From: Bartonella doshiae NCTC 12862 = ATCC 700133
GTDB lineage: Bacteria > Pseudomonadota > Alphaproteobacteria > Rhizobiales > Rhizobiaceae
Assembly: GCF_000278155.1 (NCBI RefSeq)
Contig: NZ_JH725097.1
Coordinates: 1-64,000, forward strand
Reading direction: 5' to 3'
Length of the DNA stretch: 64,000 bases
Shown: positions 1-8,131 of the stretch, piece by piece
Numbering within the stretch: the first letter of the stretch is position 1
Layout of the letters: every line of letters starts with the position of its first letter
Translations under genes and position numbers: made by a program
Notes under the pieces: generated by a model
Database searches by the model: none
What the model saw: only the letters and a program-made list of their open reading frames with translations
Told to the model about the DNA's origin: nothing

Positions 1-612
1 CTTTTGGATTTTGTCTTGATAAGGAAGCAAATTTCCACCTGCTGCTCGTCTGTAAACCCAACCTTTTTGCTGTAAGAAGAGAATGAATTGCTTTGGTTGC
101 ATCTCGAGTATTTTAGCGGCTTCTGTAAGACCAAAGAGCCCATTATAACGCTGTAAATTTTCAAGAGCCATTGCTTTTGGTTTTAAATCTTCAATGATAG
201 TATCTTTTTGATTTATTTGTCCTTGTAGGTAATTCAAAAAGCCAATCATCACTTGTGAACTTGAGTAATCGATTTGTGGTGTAACAACTTGTTTTACACG
301 CCGCTCGCATTCAATGAAATATTGACGGGCTTCTTTACCTTTTTCATTACGCTCTAACATGGAAAGTTCTTTTGCCATGTCTAAGGTAAGGTGGTATTCC
401 ATGCTTGGACGCCCTCTTAAGGATTTCGCTAAAATTTTAGCGAAAATTATAAAATCTTGATTTTCTTGGAAATTATATTCTTTAATACGATTTTTAATCC
501 AATCTCTAAAATTGGAATTAACTTCCAAAAATGCATGCAATTCACGAGCGTTGACCGTTTGAACGGTTTCGTGTTTGATTGTATTGTGCTGGATAGCAAT
601 AGGCTTTTCCAT
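1..612 (-). CDS. Phage antirepressor, AntA plus KilAC domains (runs off left edge)
   Basis: The frame stays open from an ATG at 612 to the window edge, so the C-terminus is missing. The N-terminal part (about residues 15-105) is an AntA/AntB-type domain with ELHAFLEV, NFRDWIKNRI, GRPSMEYHLTLDMAKELSM and a conserved ARQYFIECERR end. The C-terminal part is the KilAC DNA-binding domain (NGLFGLTEAAKILEMQPKQF, then WVYRRAAGG and LLPYQDK). Antirepressors of this kind bind or displace a phage repressor and favour induction. AGG 9 bases upstream supports the ATG at 612; an in-frame ATG at 624 is the alternative. It resembles the antirepressors at 14709 and 25418, but no c4-like RNA precedes it. It follows the gene at 650-1054 after 37 bases. 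Confidence 0.85.
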   Translation of the reverse strand, partial: MEKPIAIQHNTIKHETVQTVNARELHAFLEVNSNFRDWIKNRIKEYNFQENQDFIIFAKILAKSLRGRPSMEYHLTLDMAKELSMLERNEKGKEARQYFIECERRVKQVVTPQIDYSSSQVMIGFLNYLQGQINQKDTIIEDLKPKAMALENLQRYNGLFGLTEAAKILEMQPKQFILFLQQKGWVYRRAAGGNLLPYQDKIQK

Positions 613-649
613 TACGAACCTCATATTGGTGGGATTGAAAGGGGCGCTT

Positions 650-1054
650 TTAAAAACGCACTATGTATGGTGAACAGTTGGGGATGACATCACATGGTTG
701 CAAACGGTTCTGCTCTTCATAGGTACCAAACATCTCATCATTATATTTTTCTTCTGCGATATCGTCTAAAAGACTATGGTAAGCATCACTTTCATATACA
801 TAAGACTGCACTTTGCTGTCCTCATCGAGATCTTCGAAGTTTTCTTTTACATATGCTTCTGCAATTTCTTCAGAAATGTCTTCACAGTTCTTTTCAGAAA
901 GATTGATGCGAAAGATTTGGATTACATCATCCGCTTCATTAACGATCCCTAAAACTTGGCTTTCATCAAGTGGACCTGACCGACCAATATGTTGATCATT
1001 ATCGTAGACAACTAATAAAATCTCATCAGAATTAATAAGAATTGGCTTATCCAT
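650..1054 (-). CDS. Hypothetical acidic phage protein
   Basis: A 134-residue, strongly acidic protein with no membrane segment or motif I recognise. A purine-rich GGGAGGGG lies directly upstream of its ATG. It is the first gene behind a good minus-strand promoter (1155-1183), and the antirepressor follows it, so the two are probably cotranscribed. Its acidity could suit a DNA mimic or an inhibitor of a DNA-binding protein, but that is speculation. Confidence 0.6.
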   Translation of the reverse strand: MDKPILINSDEILLVVYDNDQHIGRSGPLDESQVLGIVNEADDVIQIFRINLSEKNCEDISEEIAEAYVKENFEDLDEDSKVQSYVYESDAYHSLLDDIAEEKYNDEMFGTYEEQNRLQPCDVIPNCSPYIVRF

Positions 1055-1154
1055 AATTTCCCCTCCCTAACGCCTCTTGGCAATTGTTTGTGTCAATGTA
1101 ATTTAATCTACACCAGATCGGCTTTTGCTTCTTCGTGATATGTTGTTATAGAGG

Positions 1155-1183
1155 AATATACCGTAAAGGATTATTATAGTCAA
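1155..1183 (-). promoter_or_regulatory. Sigma70 promoter for the leftward antirepressor operon
   Basis: On the minus strand, TTGACT (1178-1183) and TATATT (1155-1160) are separated by exactly 17 bases. The start of transcription would be near 1148, giving a leader of about 95 bases before the gene at 1054. Confidence 0.6.
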
Positions 1184-1383
1184 GTCATTTTATGCTAAAA
1201 TGGTTTTTTATAAATGAACTTTAATATTTATTACGAATCGGTTTGGGTATTGTAGCGTTCAGTGTAGAGGCATGATACTTCCTAGTATCCCGTAAAAAAA
1301 TAAATCAGTTAGCTGTATTTGAAATTTATGTGCAGGAAAAATTGGGGCAGTGTGCAGACAGAGCCAATCGATGGGTAGATAAC

Positions 1384-1439
1384 GCCGTAGTTTTTTTATA
1401 AAAACTGCGGACGAACAAAAAAACCCCGCTTCAGCGCGG
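1384..1439 (-). terminator. Rho-independent terminator after the HsdR-N-like gene
   Basis: Read leftward, CCGC (1436-1439) pairs with GCGG (1426-1429) around a short loop, followed by seven T (1417-1423). A second, longer hairpin lies just beyond it (arms about 1384-1394 and 1400-1410, closed by a TTTTT/AAAAA core). Together they end transcription of the gene at 1463-2518. The rest of 1055-1462 holds only the promoter above. Confidence 0.65.
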
Positions 1440-1462
1440 CATACATAGGTTGTTAGAATATC

Positions 1463-2518
1463 TTATAAATATTTTTTTGCTGTTTCTCTTATTCTGTCTG
1501 CAAAATCATAAATATTATCTAGCGTTTCAATACCGACTTTTTCATCAATATCAGTATCGAAAAGGGCTAGTTGCTTACGTTTTCTGTTAAAGTGCAGTCG
1601 AACCAACGGCTTTCTGTTATTATTGTCAATTAAAATGGCGCAGTACGACTTTGCATCTCTGATAACAATACGGTCGGCAGAAATAACTTCACGCGCAATT
1701 GCCTTGACAATCATGAAGCCTTCAACTTCCTCTTCGGTCGTTATTATGACATGTTCATTACCAATAGATGTAGCAATATTATCTTGCTTGTCGGTTTCAG
1801 TTGTTGTTTGTAAAGCGCTAGAAAGCCGACTTTTTACCGCATCAGATATTACTTCGCGAAACGCATTTTTAGTAACACCTGTGAGCATTTCTAAGACATT
1901 AGCAGTCAGGCGCCCTTCATAAACATCCGCACAAGCAACACGAACAAAACCTTCGGACGGATTTTCTATTTCTTTTTGGATGTTTTGTTTTATTCCAGAT
2001 ACATATTTGAGCTGCTCGGCTGTCACCAATATATTTTCAATATTAAATGCTGAGCGTTCAAACTTTTTAAGCTCTGTAAGTACCACAGTATTGTATTCTA
2101 TTACATCAAAAGTAAGGAATGGCCTATTATCGAGCTTGTTTGCAGCATCAAGATCTGTGTAAAAATGAAAAAATCGACCATTTGTCAAAATCGCGAATTT
2201 AGCATTCGTTACACTAAAGTATCGATATAATTGACTTAAATGCTTTGAACTCAATTCGCAAGATATCGGTTTGCACTCAAAAAGAATACGTATCTCACCG
2301 TCTATACGGATAGCATAGTCAACTTTTTCACCTTTTTTACCAACGGCATCAGCAGTAAACTCGGGAATGACTTCAAGTGGATCGAAAATATCATACCCAA
2401 GTGCGCGCAGAAAGGGTAAAACGACCGCTGTTTTGACCGCTTCTTCAGTTAACATAGTATCTGAATGATTTTTGACTTTATCAGCTATTATTTTTAAGCT
2501 CTCGTCTACTGTCCCCAT
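1463..2518 (-). CDS. HsdR N-terminal-type restriction endonuclease protein
   Basis: A 351-residue protein with the PD-(D/E)XK arrangement of type I restriction HsdR N-terminal domains. There is an acidic residue before VDYAIRIDG, then ILFECKPI, which supplies the E-x-K (about residues 65-90). The following segment (SQLYRYFSVTNAKFAILTNG) is typical of this family. There is no helicase, so this is a stand-alone protein, as often seen in phages. It is convergent with nothing and lies just downstream of the repressor gene on the same strand (19-base gap), so it is probably expressed in the lysogen. It might act in superinfection exclusion, which is inference from position. Confidence 0.7.
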   Translation of the reverse strand: MGTVDESLKIIADKVKNHSDTMLTEEAVKTAVVLPFLRALGYDIFDPLEVIPEFTADAVGKKGEKVDYAIRIDGEIRILFECKPISCELSSKHLSQLYRYFSVTNAKFAILTNGRFFHFYTDLDAANKLDNRPFLTFDVIEYNTVVLTELKKFERSAFNIENILVTAEQLKYVSGIKQNIQKEIENPSEGFVRVACADVYEGRLTANVLEMLTGVTKNAFREVISDAVKSRLSSALQTTTETDKQDNIATSIGNEHVIITTEEEVEGFMIVKAIAREVISADRIVIRDAKSYCAILIDNNNRKPLVRLHFNRKRKQLALFDTDIDEKVGIETLDNIYDFADRIRETAKKYL

Positions 2519-2537
2519 TCCCGCTTCTCCTTTGTTT

Positions 2538-3191
2538 TCAGGGTTTTCTTAAAATCCAAAGAACTTTCCCAACTACACGAATCTCCTCTCCATCAGTTGC
2601 CCCATTTATTTTGATAGGTTCTTGATGATTGGGTTCAGTACTTTCAGGCCATAGTTCAAATCCACTAATAGTTTGACGTATACGTTTAGCTGTACGCTCA
2701 ATCATTTGACCATTGAATCGGCTGCGTTCAACTATCACGAGATCGTTAGGTTCCACATTAATGCCGGCTTTTATTATGTCTACGCAAATAAGTTGATCAC
2801 CATCACGAGCAATTTTGTTAAGGCAGTTGCCCTCGATTTTTAAAGCAAATTGAAAGTGAGCTGGGTATTTCGAGGTGCTGGGTACATATTCTATGTCATC
2901 AAATCCAAAATCCATATCTTCGACCGACATCCACGAGCTAGCAGCAACTTTTCCTATCACCGGTATCATTCCAATAGCATTAGATATGGGATGTATTTCC
3001 TCGTTTTCTGGGAAAAGAAGATTAAATGGCTTTACACCAAGATGTGGTGCTAACTTTTCCGCCCACTCTTTGGTTAATTTTCGCTCACCTTTTTCAAGCC
3101 GTTTTATTTGAGGTTGCGTGGTACCAGCTTTTTCAGCCAATTTCACCTGTGTGAGTCCCAAATCTTTCCTCAATTTTTTAATTATATGCAT
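2538..3191 (-). CDS. Phage repressor, XRE HTH plus S24/LexA-like domain
   Basis: A 217-residue lysogeny repressor. Residues 1-60 form an XRE helix-turn-helix (LGLTQVKLAEKAGTTQPQIKRLE). The C-terminal half is the LexA/CI-type S24 peptidase fold: LKIEGNCLNKIARDGDQL corresponds to the family's EGDSM segment, and ERTAKRIR supplies the lysine region. The catalytic serine position carries cysteine (GNCL instead of GDSM), so RecA-stimulated autocleavage may be lost or altered. It diverges from the Cro-like gene at 3286 across a 94-base operator region. The antirepressors in the window may act on this repressor. Confidence 0.85.
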   Translation of the reverse strand: MHIIKKLRKDLGLTQVKLAEKAGTTQPQIKRLEKGERKLTKEWAEKLAPHLGVKPFNLLFPENEEIHPISNAIGMIPVIGKVAASSWMSVEDMDFGFDDIEYVPSTSKYPAHFQFALKIEGNCLNKIARDGDQLICVDIIKAGINVEPNDLVIVERSRFNGQMIERTAKRIRQTISGFELWPESTEPNHQEPIKINGATDGEEIRVVGKVLWILRKP

Positions 3192-3230
3192 GCTCTAAAC
3201 CTTACACCAAGACTGCTTATTTAACAAAGT

Positions 3231-3277
3231 CCATAAAGGTATTTTTTATTGACTAAAGCAGTCCTTTATGGTATTTA
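3231..3277 (+). promoter_or_regulatory. Repressor/Cro operators and rightward early promoter
   Basis: CCATAAAGG (3231-3239) and its exact reverse complement CCTTTATGG (3263-3271) flank a promoter: TTGACT (3249-3254), 17 bases, TATTTA (3272-3277). The right arm sits in the spacer next to the -10 box, so a bound repressor would block RNA polymerase. The predicted start is within a few bases of the ATG at 3286, and no Shine-Dalgarno is present, so the cro transcript is probably leaderless. Confidence 0.65.
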
Positions 3278-3285
3278 TTTGAATT

Positions 3286-3561
3286 ATGGAAAAATTGAAA
3301 TCATATCTCACACGAAATAAACTATCTCAAGCCGAATTTGGGAAGCAAGTTGGCGTAGCACAGAGTACGATTAACAGGTATTTACGCGGCTTGCGGTTTC
3401 CTGAGCCTGAAATTGTCTTAAAGATTGAAAAGACAACCAATGGTATTGTTCGTCCCGTTGACTGGTATGTCGATTTATACCCAAGCCCCTCTCTTGAAGA
3501 GGTAGGCGTGCCACTGACTACAGCTGATAACAAACACCCACAGCATAATTCACACTCTTAA
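3286..3561 (+). CDS. Cro-like helix-turn-helix regulator
   Basis: A 91-residue protein with an XRE-type HTH at residues 10-32 (KLSQAEFGKQVGVAQSTINRY), followed by a proline-rich tail with no cleavage domain. It faces the repressor gene and starts 9 bases after the -10 box of the early promoter, which fits a Cro role in the lytic switch. Confidence 0.75.
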   Translation: MEKLKSYLTRNKLSQAEFGKQVGVAQSTINRYLRGLRFPEPEIVLKIEKTTNGIVRPVDWYVDLYPSPSLEEVGVPLTTADNKHPQHNSHS

Positions 3562-3573
3562 AGAAGAAAGATC

Positions 3574-4026
3574 ATGAGAAACGGAATATTGAAGAAACTC
3601 TACACACGGATTTGTAGATTAATAGGTTGTAATACGAAAATTGAGAATGGAGATAGATTGGTGGAAGAATTTATACAAATACCGGATCGTGATTGTAGCG
3701 TAGAAGATCTTATAAAACGACATAGAACTCATACAAAAGTTCTTGCGAAACAAGAAGAATGGCATAAGTCACAATTTGATAATTGGATGAGATGGCATGA
3801 AGCAACTCTTGCAGAGCGAGATAAGTCAATTGAACAACAGCAAGTAGTACTTGAAAACCTATCCTCTTTAATTAAGCAAAAAAATGAAACGCTATACAGC
3901 CAAAGGCTAAAGTTAGCTTCACAGATGAAAGTTATTGATGAATTAAATAATAAAATCACTGAGTTAATCAACAAAAAAGAAGAACCGAGATTGATCGATT
4001 TTATTTTTGCAGGAGAAGTTTTTTAA
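3574..4026 (+). CDS. Hypothetical coiled-coil early phage protein
   Basis: A 150-residue protein. Residues 60-140 are charged and heptad-like, predicting a coiled coil; the N-terminus is basic with two cysteines. GAAGAAAGATC precedes the ATG, and a similar AAGAAAGATC precedes the gene at 4176. It follows cro by 12 bases, so it belongs to the early rightward operon. I do not recognise a family. Confidence 0.55.
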   Translation: MRNGILKKLYTRICRLIGCNTKIENGDRLVEEFIQIPDRDCSVEDLIKRHRTHTKVLAKQEEWHKSQFDNWMRWHEATLAERDKSIEQQQVVLENLSSLIKQKNETLYSQRLKLASQMKVIDELNNKITELINKKEEPRLIDFIFAGEVF

Positions 4027-4086
4027 CTTGCGTCATTTGAGCCAAAAATGAGGATTGTTAATTAACAATGAATCATTGCGAGGTTC

Positions 4087-4136
4087 CTTTTTCAAAAACA
4101 TTTTTGCAAGACAGACAATCACAACGCGCCCTGTCA
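4087..4136 (+). repeat. 50-bp dispersed repeat, copy 1
   Basis: This stretch and 5428-5477 match at 45 of 50 positions in the same orientation. Copy 1 lies between two hypothetical genes and copy 2 lies before the RuvC-like gene. The repeats frame the inserted pair of genes 4176-4613 and 4615-5388. Confidence 0.7.
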
Positions 4137-4175
4137 CAACAGCAGCATTTAGACTCTTAAAAAGAAAGATCAAAG

Positions 4176-4613
4176 ATGATAGATGTCCCACAGATCACTA
4201 TAAGTAAAGTCCAGTTGATCGACCTTGTTAATAAGATTGGACAGGAAGGCATATATTATGGTGTCCTTTCGCCTCAAGATGCATGTTTTGAGATAAGTAT
4301 AGATCCCTCATCAACAGGTTGTTTTGTCTATATGCTGCATAGTATCTTTGTGCGTGATGATAGAAATTATTTTCCGTTATTTCCGTACGATGATTTTAAT
4401 CAATGGTTTTCATCTGTGTTTACGCAAGCTTTTACAACTTGGTTTGATAATTATTTTTCTCAAGAGTTGTCATCTTTTTATCGCTTAAATGAGCTAATCT
4501 TATTTATAGCCTTAGTCAAAAATAGGCTTGATTTCTTAAGGGATAAACTCATCGAAAAAAGAGAAGAAGAAATCAAATTAATAAATGATGCGTGTAGTGT
4601 GCGTCTGAATTGA
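4176..4613 (+). CDS. Hypothetical phage protein
   Basis: A 145-residue protein rich in aromatic residues (phenylalanine and tyrosine), with no recognised domain. AAAGAAAGATCAAAG precedes its ATG. It ends one base before the convergent gene at 4615-5388, so the two stop codons almost touch. Confidence 0.5.
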   Translation: MIDVPQITISKVQLIDLVNKIGQEGIYYGVLSPQDACFEISIDPSSTGCFVYMLHSIFVRDDRNYFPLFPYDDFNQWFSSVFTQAFTTWFDNYFSQELSSFYRLNELILFIALVKNRLDFLRDKLIEKREEEIKLINDACSVRLN

Positions 4614-4614
4614 G

Positions 4615-5388
4615 TTAATCCACTTTTTTAAAGTCTATGAGGCTGGTTTGTGTTGTTACAGTCATTTTTGTTTCTGGTTGCAGTGGGGATGTATGGGTAA
4701 TGATTAAAGTAACTTGGTCTTTTATATCTTCTTCACGTGCTGCTACAAAAATAAGGATTCTCGAAGGTTTGCCTTCTGAGGGAGCTACAGAAATATTAAC
4801 ATCGATTTCTGGTCCCGTTCGAAAATTCTTCGCTTTATCACAGAAGCCGCGTGATTTGTGTGACGTTGGCTTAGCATCAGGATTAACATATGGTGATTGC
4901 ATTTGCTGCCATCTTGTTTCAGGTTTGTATATGATGCCATATCCAAGAATAAAGCGAGAACCATCTTTTAGCTTTATATTTAAAATATGGACGACAGTTT
5001 GTGCATTATTTTCTACCTTTAAGAAAAGAAGCGTCCACTTGTCCTTTGTTGGAAGATGCGGTCCAGTTGCATATATGGAAAGTGGCGGTCCTAAATCCTG
5101 TACTCTTTTGTTATCTAACAAAATTTTAATATGTTCCTCTGACCATTTGGCAAGATCTTTTGTCGATATCGCTTGCTCTTTAAGGGCTGTCGTCTGTTCT
5201 TGGCTTTCTGCAAATTGCTTGCTTATCCATTCCCTATCTTCTTCTCGTTTCTTTGCAGCTTTTTCTAAATCATCTTTGCGGATTTTGGTTGCTTCTTTAC
5301 GGTCTTTATTTCTTAAAATAAGCGCTACAGAAAGCGACACAGCAAATGACACAAAACCTGTAAGAAATATCTTTATCCATTCTTGCAT
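4615..5388 (-). CDS. Membrane-anchored coiled-coil hypothetical protein
   Basis: The start is at 5388 (MQEWIKIF), where GGGGAGGGG stands 4 bases upstream; a longer frame to 5487 runs into the 50-bp repeat. The 257-residue protein has one transmembrane helix (about residues 4-24, FLTGFVSFAVSLSVALIL). A very charged helical stretch follows (residues 25-85), then a beta-rich domain. The topology suggests an inner-membrane protein with a cytoplasmic body. It runs against its neighbours and looks like a separately acquired gene. Function unknown; exclusion of other phages is a guess from topology. Confidence 0.6.
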   Translation of the reverse strand: MQEWIKIFLTGFVSFAVSLSVALILRNKDRKEATKIRKDDLEKAAKKREEDREWISKQFAESQEQTTALKEQAISTKDLAKWSEEHIKILLDNKRVQDLGPPLSIYATGPHLPTKDKWTLLFLKVENNAQTVVHILNIKLKDGSRFILGYGIIYKPETRWQQMQSPYVNPDAKPTSHKSRGFCDKAKNFRTGPEIDVNISVAPSEGKPSRILIFVAAREEDIKDQVTLIITHTSPLQPETKMTVTTQTSLIDFKKVD

Positions 5389-5427
5389 CTTTCCCCTCCC
5401 CACTTTTTTAGAATCGTTGGGAGGATA

Positions 5428-5477
5428 CTTTTTCATAAACATTTTTTCAAGACAGGCAATCACAACACGCTCTGTCA
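5428..5477 (+). repeat. 50-bp dispersed repeat, copy 2
   Basis: Partner of 4087-4136 (45 of 50 identical, direct orientation). It overlaps the out-of-frame extension upstream of the gene ending at 5388, another reason to reject that longer start. Confidence 0.7.
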
Positions 5478-5516
5478 TAGCAAACATATAAATACGTAGA
5501 GCCTTAAGGGGGGATT

Positions 5517-5996
5517 ATGATCACTAACGCACAAACCATTTTATGTCTTGATCTAGGGACCAAGACAGGCTGGGCGATATGCGGTGCGGATGGTCATATA
5601 ACAAGCGATACAGAAGATTTTCAATCACGCCGTTTTGAAGGCGGTGGTATGCGTTATTTACGCTTTAAACGGTGGCTTATTGAACTAAAGAGGTCTGTTG
5701 ATGAAATTGATGCGGTGTATTTTGAAGAGGTGCGCCGGCATATTGGTACGGATGCAGCGCATGTGTACGGTGGTTTATTAGGTCACTTAACGGCTTGGTG
5801 TGAACATCATCAGATACCATATGAAGGCATTCCTGTTGGCACCATTAAGAAGGCGACGACAGGAAAAGGCAACGCCTCAAAAGAAGAAATGATTAAGGCA
5901 GTGCGTACAAAAGGACACAATCCGAAAGACGACAACGAAGCAGATGCTTTAGCAATTTTATATTTAATGAAAGAAGGGGGTATATATGTCCAGTAA
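5517..5996 (+). CDS. RuvC-like Holliday junction nuclease
   Basis: A 159-residue RNase H-fold protein of the RuvC type. CLDLGTKTGWA near the N-terminus carries the first acidic residue, AVYFEEVRRH the second (about residue 70), and DDNEADALAILYL the last pair near residues 138-143. Such proteins resolve branched recombination or replication intermediates. GGGGGGA is upstream of the ATG. The next gene starts inside its 3' end (11-base overlap), so the two are translationally coupled. Confidence 0.8.
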   Translation: MITNAQTILCLDLGTKTGWAICGADGHITSDTEDFQSRRFEGGGMRYLRFKRWLIELKRSVDEIDAVYFEEVRRHIGTDAAHVYGGLLGHLTAWCEHHQIPYEGIPVGTIKKATTGKGNASKEEMIKAVRTKGHNPKDDNEADALAILYLMKEGGIYVQ

Positions 5997-7167
5997 ATTA
6001 CCGTGGACGAGGCTTTTTGCAGATAGGTGGATTCTTGATCTTGCTTGTTTATCTCCCATTGAATGCAATGTTTATATAAAATTGCGTTTGCAAATGCTTT
6101 ATACTGGAGAGCCGCTTTTAAATAACACAAAGGTCTGGGCTAATTACACTGGTTGTTCAGTAAAAATGTTTATGAAAGCGTTAGAAGTTTTAATAAGCAC
6201 AGGTCATATCGAACGTTTAGACGATGGGTGTTTATGGAGTTTAAAAGTTGAAGAAGAACTCAATAACTCTAATGAAAGCTTAGATAAGGTATCGAAGACA
6301 TCTCGGTCAAAGAAGTTATCAGAGAGAGCAAAGAAAGCAGCGCAGGCAAGATGGGATAAACATACAAATGATGCTTGTGATGATGCTAAAGCCTCTGAAA
6401 ATCCTGATAAAAACGATGCTAAAGCCATGCTTAACGATGCTAAAGTTATTAAGCATGATGCTAACAGTATGCTTAAGGATGCTAAGCATGATGCTTACGA
6501 CATGCTTAATGATGCCTATATATATAACATAAACAATAACACTAACATTAACAGTTATAATAAAAAAACTAAAACTATCGTTTTAGCAAAAAAAGAAATT
6601 GGTTCTGAAAGTTTAGAAACAAACGAACAGGTTGACGAACCAACAGAGGTTGCTGCTGTTGAGACTACATCAGAGCAAATCGCAACGGGTGTAGACAACC
6701 AACCTCCCATTCACGAGCAAGAGAACGTTCCAGAAAAAGCAAAACGAGCGAAAGCTAATCGCGGTTGTCGATTGCCTGCGGATTTTGAACCCGATTACGA
6801 TTTTGCCATTGCAGAGGGCTTGCCTCCGGAGCGCGTGAAAGTCGAGATTGCAAAATTCCGAGATTATTGGCGTTCAAAAGCCGGAGCAAATGCAACCAAA
6901 ATCGATTGGCAAGCAACATGGCGTAACTGGGTAAGAAATTCAAAAAATTACAAACAAGGAGAAAATTATGGAAAAGCAAGCATTGAACAAACAGGACAAC
7001 AGCGCGGGTGGAATTATCGAGTTGCACAGCACATGTCCGATATCAAAAATTCAGATAGTGTTTACAAATTTTTATTCGAGGATGGAGAAAGAACCACCAT
7101 TCCTTTGGAAAACGGGTCAAAAGCCCTCGATTGTAGAAGTGGAGAGAGTTACTTCATTAGTCAATAA
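5986..7167 (+). CDS. DUF1376-type phage replication protein
   Basis: A 393-residue protein. Residues 1-85 match DUF1376-like N-termini of phage replication initiators, a winged-helix-like domain (PWTRLFADRWILDLACLSP). Residues 135-185 are a low-complexity run of degenerate NDAK/MLNDA repeats. Residues 265-335 form the conserved C-terminal module (LPADFEPDYDFAIAEGL, FRDYWRSKAG, WQATWRNWVRN) found in phage replication proteins such as helicase loaders. It is coupled to the RuvC-like gene and overlaps the next gene. Confidence 0.7.
   Translation: MSSKLPWTRLFADRWILDLACLSPIECNVYIKLRLQMLYTGEPLLNNTKVWANYTGCSVKMFMKALEVLISTGHIERLDDGCLWSLKVEEELNNSNESLDKVSKTSRSKKLSERAKKAAQARWDKHTNDACDDAKASENPDKNDAKAMLNDAKVIKHDANSMLKDAKHDAYDMLNDAYIYNINNNTNINSYNKKTKTIVLAKKEIGSESLETNEQVDEPTEVAAVETTSEQIATGVDNQPPIHEQENVPEKAKRAKANRGCRLPADFEPDYDFAIAEGLPPERVKVEIAKFRDYWRSKAGANATKIDWQATWRNWVRNSKNYKQGENYGKASIEQTGQQRGWNYRVAQHMSDIKNSDSVYKFLFEDGERTTIPLENGSKALDCRSGESYFISQ
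6411..6520 (+). repeat. GATGCTAA-type short repeats inside the replication gene
   Basis: About ten imperfect copies of GATGCTAA or GATGCTT separated by 6-15 bases encode the NDAK/DAN/MLNDA stretch. This is where slipped-strand expansion or iteron-like binding could occur. Confidence 0.5.
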
Positions 7168-7600
7168 TGCGTTGAAAAAACTTGAAAAAAAAGCGAGCGA
7201 AGAGGAAATCCAAACGACGTATCTTGTCCTTTCAAGTGGTCTCAAAAGCCAATTGGGATCAGATGCAAAGTCAACAGCTCTTGCGTATCTTTACGCTCTT
7301 GAAGGTGTGAGCAGCTGGGCATTGCAAACGGCAACAAAGAACGCTTTAAAAGGCAAAGCAGAGGGATTAAATGCAACCTTTATGCCCTCAACAGCAGATT
7401 TTTATCGTTATTGCGAAAAGCTTGAAAGCGATATTCGCTTGCAAGCTAATCGTCTTCTAAAGAACCTTGAAAAGCCTGAGAGAACGGAAAAAGCACAAGA
7501 GGCACCGTTAACATCAGTCTGCTTGGAAAAGCTTCAAAGAGGTCTTGAAGAAATTTTAAAGGACATTGAAGGAAAACAGCAAAATAGTGAAAAGTGCTGA
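6968..7600 (+). CDS. Hypothetical protein overlapping the replication gene
   Basis: A 210-residue protein whose ATG at 6968 has a near-ideal AAGGAGAAAATT in front of it, although it lies 200 bases inside the preceding gene. The unique part (after about residue 65) is helical and charged, ending in KLESDIRLQANRLLKNLEKPER. An internal ATG at 7082 is the conservative alternative. Its place after the DUF1376 gene fits a small replication accessory protein. I do not recognise the family. Confidence 0.5.
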   Translation: MEKQALNKQDNSAGGIIELHSTCPISKIQIVFTNFYSRMEKEPPFLWKTGQKPSIVEVERVTSLVNNALKKLEKKASEEEIQTTYLVLSSGLKSQLGSDAKSTALAYLYALEGVSSWALQTATKNALKGKAEGLNATFMPSTADFYRYCEKLESDIRLQANRLLKNLEKPERTEKAQEAPLTSVCLEKLQRGLEEILKDIEGKQQNSEKC

Positions 7601-7713
7601 TGGTTTTACGATTAGATACGCATTTAAATCGATAAAATGGCACCGTAGAGAGTGATTTAAAGATTTTATGTAACTTAAAACATTAGGAATTAAACAGCTC
7701 TGTACGGTCAAAT

Positions 7714-8082
7714 TTGAGACAAATAGACCAGTTGGTAAAATTATGGACTAAAAGCATGAGAATATTAAAAGATCTGTTCTTAAAAAACCATAAACAGCCA
7801 ATGCAAAAAAAGTTTGTTGCAACAGCTGTTGGTTATGTCCCTTGGGGAGACGGAGCGGCCGAGTATTTTTACAACCTCTACGAATATCCTGATGGCACAA
7901 GAGAGTGTGAAAAGTTTGATGGTGGACAGTATTACGATACACCAAAAGGAGCAGATTTTAGTACCAAAGCGCAAGTGAAGGCGTGGGTTTATGGTGGTAA
8001 TGTTCCTAAAAGCGTTCTCAATTACGAACCCCTCATAGATGAGATCAATAAAGGCGTAAAAAAACTATCAGAAGTTGCTTGA
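7714..8082 (+). CDS. Hypothetical protein
   Basis: 122 residues at most; ATGs at 7756 or 7801 are possible later starts. The core GYVPWGDGAAEYFYNLYEYPDG and a helical C-terminus look like a genuine globular protein. No family recognised. A gap of about 110 bases separates it from the preceding early gene. Confidence 0.5.
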   Translation: MRQIDQLVKLWTKSMRILKDLFLKNHKQPMQKKFVATAVGYVPWGDGAAEYFYNLYEYPDGTRECEKFDGGQYYDTPKGADFSTKAQVKAWVYGGNVPKSVLNYEPLIDEINKGVKKLSEVA

Positions 8083-8131
8083 TTTTAAAGAACATGACCT
8101 CTAGGTGTGAAGAAAAATGGACTAAGTATTT

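Noticed and set aside
1..1054. A fifth c4-like unit before the left antirepressor
   Set aside because: Neither the GTCGGGTG/CACCCG stem nor paired words are found upstream; an ordinary promoter at 1155-1183 serves this operon.
4637..5491. 284-residue plus-strand frame opposite the membrane-protein gene
   Set aside because: It lacks a ribosome-binding site, and its complement has a better start, a transmembrane helix and coiled coil.
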